Shown here piece after piece: positions 1 to 7,486 of a stretch of 21,873 nucleotides of DNA. The position numbers and the translations under genes are program-made. Each line of letters begins with the position of its first letter. The first letter of the stretch is position 1. A model generated the notes under the pieces. That model was not told the DNA's origin and made no database searches. It saw nothing but the letters and a program-made list of their open reading frames with translations. Source of the DNA: an uncultured Lachnospiraceae bacterium (GTDB taxonomy: Bacteria > Bacillota > Clostridia > Lachnospirales > Lachnospiraceae); NCBI GenBank assembly GCA_910584115.1, contig CAJTYN010000035.1:1-21873 (forward strand), written 5' to 3'.

Positions 1-408
1 GTCGCCTTCTTCCGCCGCCGCCAAGCCTCTTTCAAAATTGTCCACCACCGGGAGGATCTTCTCGATCACTTCTTTTGCCCCGATCACGTACATGCTGGCT
101 TTTTCCTTTTCTGTCCGCTTGCGGTAATTATCAAATTCCGCCATGGTCCTCTGCAGCCGGTCGGTCAGCTCCTCGATCTGTCCGCTCTTCTTATCTTTCT
201 TTTGCTCCTTCTCTTCCCCGAAGTCTCCAGCCTCCTCGGACTCTTCGGATCCTTGTGTATCCGCCGCCTCTTCTCCAGCCTCGTCCGGTGCCTGTGCGTC
301 CCCGTCGGATCCGCCGTCTGCGCTCTCCTCAGTCTTATCTTCCTCCGGAACCTCCTGGCAGGCTTCTTCTTCCTGCATCTCTTCCGGTCTACTGCTCTCT
401 TCTGACAA
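1..408 (-). CDS. grpE: GrpE nucleotide exchange factor (3' end cut by window edge)
   Basis: GrpE is the cytoplasmic nucleotide exchange factor for DnaK. The visible 136 residues begin with a very acidic, low-complexity stretch of about 75 residues. This is followed by the start of the GrpE coiled coil (QIEELTDRLQRTMAEFDNYR) and the family segment RKRTEKEKASMY, then ILPVVDNFERGL. The rest lies beyond position 1. The reading frame has a stop at 429-427, so the start must lie between there and the coiled coil. TTG at 408 is preferred because AAAGGCGGG lies about 8 nt upstream; the first in-frame ATG, at 378, has a poorly spaced ribosome site. The gene starts 39 bp after the hrcA stop and is probably in the same CIRCE-controlled heat-shock operon, with dnaK expected next. 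The identity is secure; the start codon is less so. Confidence 0.93.
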   Translation of the reverse strand, partial: MSEESSRPEEMQEEEACQEVPEEDKTEESADGGSDGDAQAPDEAGEEAADTQGSEESEEAGDFGEEKEQKKDKKSGQIEELTDRLQRTMAEFDNYRKRTEKEKASMYVIGAKEVIEKILPVVDNFERGLAAAEEGD

Positions 409-447
409 TGCCTCATCCCGCCTTTCTTAAAAAATCCATAAAAAGAT

Positions 448-1479
448 CTATGTCTTCCTGAACATGGTGTCCAACTGTGCCCGCAGCACCTTCAGACTGT
501 CGACCACGTTCTCATAATCCATCCTCTTCGGCCCCACGATCCCGATCGTCCCGCGGATGCCCTCACCCAGTTCATATGTGGCCGTTACCACGCTGCAGTC
601 CTTCATCGTCTTGATGGGGGCTTCGTCCCCGATGTATACCTGGATGCCGGTACTCTCCTCGTCCGCCATCGTCTCTTTCACCAAGTCGGCCAGCTGCTGT
701 TTTTCCTCGAATGTGGATATGAACTCGCTCGCTTTGGAGCTGTCGCTCAATTCCGGGTATTTAAAGATGTTCGTTGCACCCGATGTGTAGATCTCCAGAT
801 CCTCATCCACCTGTATCACATTCGCTACCGCATCCAGCACGCTCCCCACCACTGCGCCGTATTCACCCGCCTGCTCCTTCAACTGGGCGATCATCCCCAG
901 ATTGATCTCTGCAGCCGGTATCCCGTTCAAGCTGTTGTTCAGCAGAAAATTCAGCTTGAATATGGTGTCATCGCTCATCCGCTCTTCCAGCTCGATGATC
1001 TCATTGCGTATCCGGTTCCCGGCCGTGACCACGACCACCACCAGCTGACGGTGGTTCAGCCTGGACAGCTGGATGAATTTTAACCGATCGTTGGAAAAAG
1101 ACGGCGCCGATATCAGAGTCGCGTAATTCGTGTTCTGGGCCAATGTCTTTACGACCTGCTTGAGCACTTTCTCCATCTTGTCGGTCTTTTCGATCATCAA
1201 TCCTTTGATCTCGGCGATCTCTTCATCCTTCTCAGCCATCAGCGCATCCACATACAGGCGATACCCTTTGTCCGAGGGGATCCTCCCTGCCGACGTATGC
1301 GGCTGCTGGATATATCCCATATCTTCCAGATCCGACATCTCATTGCGTATCGTGGCGGAGCTCAGGTTCAGATCCGTAAATTTTGAGATAGTCCGAGAAC
1401 CCACCGGCTCCCCTGTCTCCAGATATGTCTTGATGATCGCTTTCAGGATCTTTTTCTTGCGTCCATCCAGTTCTTCCAT
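448..1479 (-). CDS. hrcA: HrcA heat-shock repressor
   Basis: HrcA (343 aa, normal length for the family) is the repressor that binds CIRCE inverted repeats and controls class I heat-shock operons; it is known to need GroEL for activity. The N-terminal winged helix (about residues 5-75) contains the hallmark segments GEPVGSRTISK, LSSATIRNEMSDLEDMGYI and PHTSAGRIPSDKGYRLYVD. The remainder is the dimerisation and inserted domain, ending in the family-like VLRAQLDTMFRKT. ATG at 1479 follows AAAGGGAG with good spacing. The gene lies directly behind a perfect CIRCE and a strong promoter and upstream of grpE, which implies autoregulation of the hrcA-grpE operon. Confidence 0.98.
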   Translation of the reverse strand: MEELDGRKKKILKAIIKTYLETGEPVGSRTISKFTDLNLSSATIRNEMSDLEDMGYIQQPHTSAGRIPSDKGYRLYVDALMAEKDEEIAEIKGLMIEKTDKMEKVLKQVVKTLAQNTNYATLISAPSFSNDRLKFIQLSRLNHRQLVVVVVTAGNRIRNEIIELEERMSDDTIFKLNFLLNNSLNGIPAAEINLGMIAQLKEQAGEYGAVVGSVLDAVANVIQVDEDLEIYTSGATNIFKYPELSDSSKASEFISTFEEKQQLADLVKETMADEESTGIQVYIGDEAPIKTMKDCSVVTATYELGEGIRGTIGIVGPKRMDYENVVDSLKVLRAQLDTMFRKT

Positions 1480-1507
1480 CCCTCGCTCCCTTTCTCTCTT
1501 AAGGTTG

Positions 1508-1534
1508 TTAGCACTCGTGCTTTTGGAGTGCTAA
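1508..1534. promoter_or_regulatory. CIRCE operator (HrcA binding site)
   Basis: TTAGCACTC at 1508-1516, a 9-nt spacer, and GAGTGCTAA at 1526-1534. Both arms match the CIRCE consensus without mismatch. The site lies about 13 bp downstream of the -10 box of the hrcA promoter, within the transcribed leader and about 29 bp before the hrcA ATG. Bound HrcA would block transcription of its own operon. Confidence 0.97.
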
Positions 1535-1546
1535 CATCTTGATAAC

Positions 1547-1575
1547 AATATACACCTCCCCTCTTTTTTTGTCAA
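1547..1575 (-). promoter_or_regulatory. Sigma-A promoter of hrcA-grpE
   Basis: On the minus strand there is a perfect -35 box TTGACA (1575-1570), a 17-bp spacer, and a -10 box TATATT (1552-1547). Transcription would start near 1540, just upstream of or within the CIRCE operator. The -35 box and spacer lie inside an imperfect hairpin (1553-1587). Confidence 0.9.
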
Positions 1576-1587
1576 GAGGTGGAGGTG
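1553..1587 (+). terminator. Terminator-like hairpin overlapping the hrcA promoter
   Basis: CACCTCC (1553-1559) pairs with GGAGGTG (1581-1587), and CTCTT (1561-1565) with AAGAG (1574-1578), leaving an 8-nt loop. On the plus strand it is followed by AA and seven T (1590-1596), the layout of an intrinsic terminator. No plus-strand gene ends here. On the minus strand, where glucokinase transcripts arrive, the hairpin is followed only by the moderately U-rich TATATTGTTAT, so termination in that direction would be weak. The fold is visible in the sequence; the function is uncertain. Confidence 0.4.
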
Positions 1588-1618
1588 AATTTTTTTGATA
1601 TCCGATCTTGGCCGTACA

Positions 1619-2557
1619 TCACATAGTATCCACCAGTCTGGCCGCCCCGTATATCCCCGCATCATTTCCCAGGCGCGCCAGCCTGATGGGTGTCTCTTTG
1701 CAGGGTGCGAAGGCCGCTTTCTCATATTCACGCTGTACGGCCTTGAGCAGCGGCTCTCCTGCCCTGGCGACCCCGCCGCCGATGAGGATCACTTCCGGAT
1801 CCACCACACACGCAGTGATCGCCAGCCCGCGTCCCAGATAACTGGCGAACGCATCCACGACCCTCCCAGCGAGGCTGTCGCCCTGTCCATACGCATCAAA
1901 GACCGCTTTTGCTGTCACTTCCACTGTCCGCAGGATGCTGTCCTCTCCGCTTTCGATCAGTTCTTTTTTCGCCAGCCGTACGATCCCGGTGGCTGAGGCC
2001 ATCTGTTCCAGGCAGCCATGATTCCCGCAATTACAAGACTCCGGCTCGTCCGGCTCCATGTTCGCATGTCCGATCTCACCTGCGGCCCCATGCGCGCCGG
2101 GGAGGATCTTCCCGTCTATGATGATCCCGCCTCCCACACCGGTGCCCAGTGTAGCCATGACCACCTGGGAGGCGCCTTCCGCTCCCCCCTTCCAGGCCTC
2201 GCCTAATGCGGCCACATTGGCATCGTTGCCCGCTTTCGCGGGCAGCCCGGTAAGGGACTCCATCTCCTCGACTATATGTTTACGGCCCCAGCCTAAGTTC
2301 ACCGCCTGGGGGACCTCTCCATCTGCGCTGACCGGCCCTGGTACGCCGATGCCCACGCCGGCCACCTGCTCCCTGCGGATCCCTTTTTCCTTCATCTTCG
2401 CCTGGATGGAAGCTGCGATATCCGGCAGGATGGCCTCACCGTGGCCTTCCGTGCGGGTCGGGATCTCCCACCTGTCTTCCAACGTCCCGTCCATACGAAA
2501 AAGACCGCATTTTATGCTGGTCCCGCCCACATCGATCCCAAAACGATATTCCTTCAT
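1619..2557 (-). CDS. glcK: ROK-family glucokinase
   Basis: This 312-residue protein is a ROK-family sugar kinase, most likely glucokinase (glucose + ATP to glucose 6-phosphate, cytoplasmic). It has the N-terminal phosphate-binding motif DVGGTSIKCGLF (9-20), the catalytic Asp in GNDANVAALGE (Asp112), the LGTGVGGGIIIDGK loop, and the ROK zinc signature: His164 in EIGHA plus Cys175, Cys177 and Cys182 in CNCGNHGCLEQ. It lacks the N-terminal winged helix of ROK repressors such as XylR or NagC, so it is an enzyme rather than a regulator. ATG at 2557 starts 5 bp after the hprK stop behind AAAGGG, indicating co-transcription with hprK. Sugar specificity is inferred from family and size; another hexose or N-acyl-mannosamine as substrate cannot be excluded. 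Confidence 0.93.
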   Translation of the reverse strand: MKEYRFGIDVGGTSIKCGLFRMDGTLEDRWEIPTRTEGHGEAILPDIAASIQAKMKEKGIRREQVAGVGIGVPGPVSADGEVPQAVNLGWGRKHIVEEMESLTGLPAKAGNDANVAALGEAWKGGAEGASQVVMATLGTGVGGGIIIDGKILPGAHGAAGEIGHANMEPDEPESCNCGNHGCLEQMASATGIVRLAKKELIESGEDSILRTVEVTAKAVFDAYGQGDSLAGRVVDAFASYLGRGLAITACVVDPEVILIGGGVARAGEPLLKAVQREYEKAAFAPCKETPIRLARLGNDAGIYGAARLVDTM

Positions 2558-2562
2558 GATCT

Positions 2563-3489
2563 TCAGCCCTTTCTGGTGATATTATCCTGCACTCTCTTAT
2601 ACAATTCCTCCGCCGCATTGTATCCCATCTTTTTCTGGCGATGGTTCACCGCCGCGGCCTCCACGATCACCGCCAGATTCCGGCCCGGACGGATCGGAAG
2701 AGAATGGCAGACGACTTTATTTCCCAGATATTCAATGTATTCTTCATTGAGTCCCATCCTGTCGTACTCTTTATCCCGGTCCCATTCCTCCAGTTTGATC
2801 ACCAGATCCACCGACTGGGTATCTTTCACACATTCCACACCGAACAATGTCTTCACATTGATGATCCCAATCCCACGCAGCTCGATAAAATGGCGTGTGA
2901 TATCCGGCGCGGATCCCACCAGGGTCGCATCGCTGACTTTGCGCAGCTGCACCACATCATCGCTGACCAGACGATGCCCCCGGCGGATCAGTTCCAGGGC
3001 AGCCTCGCTCTTTCCGATCCCGCTCTCCCCGGTGATCAAGATCCCCTCCCCGTATACATCCACCAATACGCCATGGATAGAGATGCAGGGAGCCAGCTCC
3101 ACGCCCAGCCACCGGACAGCCTCGGCTATGAGATTCGACGTGGTCCTGTCCGTGATGAAGGTGGGTACATCATATTTATACGCAAGCTCCAACATTTTTT
3201 CCGAAGGTTTCGTCTTCGTGCTGAAGATCACGCAGGGGATCTTGCTGGAGATAAAACGCTCATAAGCGAAATTCCGCTCTTCTTCCGTCAGATGCTCCAG
3301 ATACGTATACTCCACATAACCGATGATCTGTACCCTTTGCGCCGAAAAATGCTCCAGGTATCCCGTCAGCTGTAATGCAGGACGATTGATATCCGGCAAT
3401 GTCACATATTTCCCCGCCAGATCCATATCCGGCGTCATGTTCTTCAGATCCAGGGCCTGCGCCATCTTCGTGATCGCTACACCTTTCAT
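2563..3489 (-). CDS. hprK: HPr kinase/phosphorylase
   Basis: HprK phosphorylates HPr (and Crh where present) on Ser46 and reverses the reaction. It is the sensor enzyme of carbon catabolite repression in Firmicutes. The 308 residues match the usual family length. Visible features are the P-loop GESGIGKS (154-161), the catalytic His140 in ISIHGVLVDVYG, Asp177-Asp178 after the P-loop helix, the family signature FIELRGIGIINVKTLFG (201-217), and the C-terminal PIRPGRNLAVIVEAAA with YNAAEEL. The ATG overlaps the uvrC stop in an ATGA arrangement, so translation is probably coupled. The next gene is a glucokinase, placing glucose phosphorylation and catabolite repression in one transcript. Confidence 0.97.
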   Translation of the reverse strand: MKGVAITKMAQALDLKNMTPDMDLAGKYVTLPDINRPALQLTGYLEHFSAQRVQIIGYVEYTYLEHLTEEERNFAYERFISSKIPCVIFSTKTKPSEKMLELAYKYDVPTFITDRTTSNLIAEAVRWLGVELAPCISIHGVLVDVYGEGILITGESGIGKSEAALELIRRGHRLVSDDVVQLRKVSDATLVGSAPDITRHFIELRGIGIINVKTLFGVECVKDTQSVDLVIKLEEWDRDKEYDRMGLNEEYIEYLGNKVVCHSLPIRPGRNLAVIVEAAAVNHRQKKMGYNAAEELYKRVQDNITRKG

Positions 3490-5351
3490 TTCCTATCCTC
3501 CTTTTGATCGCTCATCCTCTTTTGATCCCCGCCATGGAAAAAATCATACACCTGGGCAGCCGACCTTTCATTCATCGACGGTATCTGCCGCAGCTCTTCC
3601 TTTGTAGCCTGCTGGATCCCTTCCAAAGACCTGTAATGTTTCATCAGCGCCTTGCGCCTCGCCGGCCCTATGCCGGGGATATCGTCCAGGATGGAATGCA
3701 CCTGACCTTTGCTCCGCAGGCTCCTGTGGTACTCTATGGCAAACCGATGGGCTTCATCCTGGATCCGTGTGATCAGCCGGAATCCCTCTGAGGACGTGTC
3801 TATCGGGATCTCTTCGTTATCAAAATACAGACCTCTCGTCCGATGATGGTCGTCTTTGACCATCCCGCAGACCGGGATCTGGATATGCAGTTTTTCCAGG
3901 ACGTCCAGTGCCACATTCACCTGGCCGCGCCCGCCATCCATCAAGATCAGGTCCGGATAACAGGCAAAACTGTCAAATTCCTTCCCCGAGTCGTGCGTGA
4001 ACCGCCTGGTCAGGACTTCCTCCATGCTGGCGTAGTCATCAGGCCCCTGCACAGAACGGATCTTGAATTTACGATAATCGCTCTTCTTCGGCTTTCCCCG
4101 CTCATAGACCACCATGGAACCCACCGCCTGAAATCCGCTGATATTGGAGATATCGTAAGCCTCCATCCGTATGATCTGGCCTAAATGCAGCCAGTCGGCG
4201 ATCTCTTTCACCGCTCCGATGGTCCGCCCCTCTTCCCGTTTGATCTTCTCCCGGTCCTGACTGAGGAGCAGGGCCGCATTCTGGACCGCCATCTCCACCA
4301 TCTTTTCCTTTGTCCCCTTTTTTGGCACACGGATCGTCACTTTCTGGCCTCTCCGACTGGTCAGCCAACTGGCGATCACCTCTTTATCCTCGATCTCTTC
4401 CTGGAGGATCAGCTCGCGGGGGATGAACGGCGTACCGGCATAAAATTGTTTCAGGAAACTGGTCAGCACCTGCCCGCGGGTATCGCCCCGGGCCACCCGC
4501 AGATAAAAATGATCCCGTCCGATCAGACGCCCGTCCCGTATGAAAAAGACCTGGACGATGGCATCTTCCTCATCCATGGCCATGGCCACCACATCGTTGT
4601 CCTCTCCGCCGTGGCTGGTGATCTTCTGCCGTTCCCCGATCCGCTCGATGCTCTGGATCAGATCCCGATACTCCATCGCATCCTCAAATCGCAGCTCATC
4701 AGAAGCCTGCTGCATCTTTTCCTGCAGTTCCTGTATCATCTCCTGATAATGCCCGCCCAAAAACTCCAGCGCGCCCTTGACCCTCTCCTGATACTCTTCC
4801 GCACGCACATAGCCCTGGCAGGGGGCATCACACTGGTGGATGTGGTGATACAGGCAGGGCCTTTCCTTGCCGATATCCTGGGGGAGTTTCCGGCTGCAGG
4901 CCCGCAGACGGTAGACCCTGCGGATCAGCTCGATCGCGTCTTTTACGGCTCCGGCGCTGGTGTAGGGACCAAAATATCTGGATCTGTCTTTTTTCATCCG
5001 CCTGGCGAATAAGACGCGTGGGAAATCCTCTTCCATGGTCACCCGGATAAAAGGGTAACTCTTATCGTCCTTCAGCATCGTGTTGTATTTCGGGCGGTGC
5101 TCCTTGATCAGATTGCATTCCAGGACCAGCGCTTCCAATTCCGAATCCGTGACGATGTACTCAAAGCGGGCGATATGGGTCACCATCTGCTCGATCTTCA
5201 CGCCCTTATTCCTGCTGGACTGGAAATACTGGCGCACCCGGTTTTTCAGGCTGACCGCCTTCCCCACATAGATGATCTCGTCCTTCGCATCATGCATGAG
5301 GTATACCCCCGGCTTAGCAGGGAGCTTTTTCAGTTCTTCTTCAAACGCCAT
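3486..5351 (-). CDS. uvrC: UvrC excinuclease subunit
   Basis: UvrC makes the 3' and 5' incisions in nucleotide excision repair together with UvrA and UvrB. The 621 residues show the full domain order: a GIY-YIG nuclease at the N terminus (PGVY at 14-17, IIYVGKA at 26-32); a four-cysteine cluster (Cys152, 166, 174, 178) matching the iron-sulfur cysteines known in UvrC; a UvrB-binding UVR helix pair (about 203-240); an RNase H-like endonuclease with Asp400 in YDISNISG, Asp472 in MDGGRGQ and His535; and a helix-hairpin-helix region (about 555-605). ATG at 5351 is set by AGAGG, which overlaps the ftsH stop codon 11 bp upstream. The gene sits between ftsH and hprK in one operon. Confidence 0.98.
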   Translation of the reverse strand: MAFEEELKKLPAKPGVYLMHDAKDEIIYVGKAVSLKNRVRQYFQSSRNKGVKIEQMVTHIARFEYIVTDSELEALVLECNLIKEHRPKYNTMLKDDKSYPFIRVTMEEDFPRVLFARRMKKDRSRYFGPYTSAGAVKDAIELIRRVYRLRACSRKLPQDIGKERPCLYHHIHQCDAPCQGYVRAEEYQERVKGALEFLGGHYQEMIQELQEKMQQASDELRFEDAMEYRDLIQSIERIGERQKITSHGGEDNDVVAMAMDEEDAIVQVFFIRDGRLIGRDHFYLRVARGDTRGQVLTSFLKQFYAGTPFIPRELILQEEIEDKEVIASWLTSRRGQKVTIRVPKKGTKEKMVEMAVQNAALLLSQDREKIKREEGRTIGAVKEIADWLHLGQIIRMEAYDISNISGFQAVGSMVVYERGKPKKSDYRKFKIRSVQGPDDYASMEEVLTRRFTHDSGKEFDSFACYPDLILMDGGRGQVNVALDVLEKLHIQIPVCGMVKDDHHRTRGLYFDNEEIPIDTSSEGFRLITRIQDEAHRFAIEYHRSLRSKGQVHSILDDIPGIGPARRKALMKHYRSLEGIQQATKEELRQIPSMNERSAAQVYDFFHGGDQKRMSDQKEDRK

Positions 5352-5362
5352 ATGATGATCCT

Positions 5363-7294
5363 CTAGACCGATGCCTTTTCAGCAATGCGCGGGACTGCCT
5401 TTTTCTCCGTCTCATCCGGTTCCGGCAGACCTTTCACTTTTCGGAAGATCTTCATGAATTCTTTTCCGGTGATCGTCTCTTTTTCGATCAAAAATTCCGC
5501 GATCTTATCCATCACGTCCCGATTCTCCGTGAGCAGCCTCTTCGCCTCCTCATAAGATCTATGGAGCAGCTCCATGACTTCATGATCCACTTCCGTAGCC
5601 GTATCGTCGCCGCACTCCAGGACTGTCCTGCCGTCCAGATACTTGCTCTGCTGCGTCGCCAGCCCCATCAGGCCGAATTTCTCTGACATCCCATACTGGG
5701 TGATCATGGCACGGGCCATCTTTGTCGCTTTTTCGATATCGTTCGCCGCTCCGGTGGTGACTGTGTCAAAGACGATCTCCTCGGCGGCGCGCCCGCCCAG
5801 ATAACCCACCAGCATCGCTTCCAATTCTTTCTTGGTATTCAGATATTTCTCTTCCTCCGGCACCTGCATCACATAGCCCAGCGCCCCCATGGTACGGGGC
5901 ACGATCGTGATCTTCTGCACCGGCTCCGCGTCTTTCTGCAGCGCGCTCACCAGGGCATGGCCCACCTCATGATAAGACACGATCCGCCGTTCCTCGGCGC
6001 TGAGTATCCGGTCTTTCTTTTCTTTACCTACCAAGACCACTTCCACCGCCTCGAACAGATCTTTCTGGCTCACCGCTCTGCGTCCGTTCTTCACCGCCAG
6101 GATCGCAGCCTCGTTGATCATATTGGCCAGGTCGGACCCCACCGCCCCAGACGTGGACAGTGCGATCTCCTCAAAATCCACCGTCTCATCCAAGGACACG
6201 TTCTTCGCATGGACTTTCAGGATATCCACACGTCCCTTCAGATCCGGGCGGTCCACGATCACCCGCCGGTCAAAACGTCCTGGGCGCAGCAGCGCTGGAT
6301 CCAGGACCTCCGGCCGGTTGGTCGCCGCCAGGATCAACAGCCCTTTCGATGCCTCGAATCCATCCATCTCTGCCAGGAGCTGATTCAGCGTCTGTTCCCG
6401 TTCATCGTTCCCGCCTCCATAATGACCGTCCCTGCTCTTTCCGATCGCATCCACCTCATCGATAAAGATGATGCAGGGCGCATTCTTCTTCGCCTCCTCG
6501 AACAGATCCCGGACACGGGAGGCGCCCACGCCCACGAACATCTCCACAAAATCCGACCCCGACAAGGAGAAGAACGGCACATGCGCTTCCCCGGCCACTG
6601 CTTTTGCCAGGAGCGTCTTGCCCGTCCCGGGAGGGCCTACCAGCAGCGCCCCTTTCGGGAGCTTCGCGCCGATGGCCGTATATTTCCCCGGATCATGGAG
6701 AAACTCCACCACTTCCTGGAGGGATTCCTTCGCCTCATCCTGCCCGGCCACATCCTGAAATGTCACGCCTGTCTCTTTCTGCACGTAGGCTTTGGCTTTG
6801 CTCTTGCCTACGCCCATCATCCCTCCTTTGCCCATCTTGCGCATAAAGAGCATCAGAAGACCAAAGAGCACCAGCGTGGGCAGCATGAGCGTGACCAGGT
6901 TTGAAAGGAGTTCCGTTGCAGGATCCGGCACCTTCAGCTCATATTTCAGATCTTCATGCTCTTCCAGCCGCTCCACCAGCGCATCACCGCTCTCCAGCGC
7001 ATGCGTATAATATTTGACTTCCCTGTATCTGTCTTTTTGCTTTTTCGGCGTTACAGTTATCGTACCGCTTTGGACGACCACTTCTTTTATCTCGTCGTCC
7101 TCAAGCATAGCCAAAAATTCACTGTATGTGATCTCTTCCGTATCGCCTTTGAACATATTTGTAAAAAGGCTGACACCCACCAATGTCACCATCAGGCACA
7201 ACAAGAACACCAGGATCGACTGCCTGTTCTTATGCCCGTTTCCCATCGGCCTGTTATTATTTCCCCGCTGATCATTACTCGGTTTATCGCCCAT
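5363..7294 (-). CDS. ftsH: FtsH ATP-dependent zinc metalloprotease
   Basis: FtsH is the membrane-anchored AAA+ protease that degrades regulatory and misfolded membrane proteins. The 643 residues contain two membrane segments (about 27-46 and 131-151) flanking a small extracytoplasmic domain, an AAA module with Walker A GPPGTGKT (220-227) and Walker B IIFIDE (275-280), the second region of homology ending LRPGRFDR (343), and the zinc site HEVGH (442-446) with Asp519 in TGAANDIEKAT as third ligand. The active site has Val where most members have Ala (HEAGH); the ligands are unaffected. ATG at 7294 follows GAGGAGG. A sigma-A promoter lies directly upstream, making ftsH the first gene of ftsH-uvrC-hprK-glcK. 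Confidence 0.98.
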   Translation of the reverse strand: MGDKPSNDQRGNNNRPMGNGHKNRQSILVFLLCLMVTLVGVSLFTNMFKGDTEEITYSEFLAMLEDDEIKEVVVQSGTITVTPKKQKDRYREVKYYTHALESGDALVERLEEHEDLKYELKVPDPATELLSNLVTLMLPTLVLFGLLMLFMRKMGKGGMMGVGKSKAKAYVQKETGVTFQDVAGQDEAKESLQEVVEFLHDPGKYTAIGAKLPKGALLVGPPGTGKTLLAKAVAGEAHVPFFSLSGSDFVEMFVGVGASRVRDLFEEAKKNAPCIIFIDEVDAIGKSRDGHYGGGNDEREQTLNQLLAEMDGFEASKGLLILAATNRPEVLDPALLRPGRFDRRVIVDRPDLKGRVDILKVHAKNVSLDETVDFEEIALSTSGAVGSDLANMINEAAILAVKNGRRAVSQKDLFEAVEVVLVGKEKKDRILSAEERRIVSYHEVGHALVSALQKDAEPVQKITIVPRTMGALGYVMQVPEEEKYLNTKKELEAMLVGYLGGRAAEEIVFDTVTTGAANDIEKATKMARAMITQYGMSEKFGLMGLATQQSKYLDGRTVLECGDDTATEVDHEVMELLHRSYEEAKRLLTENRDVMDKIAEFLIEKETITGKEFMKIFRKVKGLPEPDETEKKAVPRIAEKASV

Positions 7295-7320
7295 GTTCTT
7301 CCTCCTCTTGTTATCCTTCT

Positions 7321-7349
7321 ATTATAAGTACAGGCCTAAAATAAATCAA
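7321..7349 (-). promoter_or_regulatory. Sigma-A promoter of the ftsH-uvrC-hprK-glcK operon
   Basis: On the minus strand, TTGATT (7349-7344), a 17-bp spacer and a perfect -10 box TATAAT (7326-7321). Transcription would start near 7314, giving a leader of about 20 nt before the ftsH ATG that holds little more than the ribosome site GAGGAGG. No CtsR- or CIRCE-like repeat is seen here. Confidence 0.85.
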
Positions 7350-7486
7350 TATGAAGATCCCGAAATAAATCACGATAATCCTTAAAGTTTTATAAAAAGG
7401 CATATGGAAAATCCCTAAAATGTAGTATACTTATTCTATATGATTTCATGCCTATGAAAATGTAAACATAAAGAACGGAGGAAAAT

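Noticed and set aside
2441..3265. A 274-codon plus-strand frame opposite hprK and the start of the glucokinase gene
   Set aside because: It spans two conserved minus-strand genes in antisense and has no start signal.
5957..6904. A 315-codon plus-strand frame opposite ftsH
   Set aside because: Antisense to the conserved AAA and protease domains of FtsH; rich in His, Pro and Leu, with no ribosome site and no family match.
7403..7431. A promoter for pyrG using TATACT at 7426-7431
   Set aside because: No hexamer at 16-18 bp spacing resembles TTGACA, so I left it out as a separate feature.
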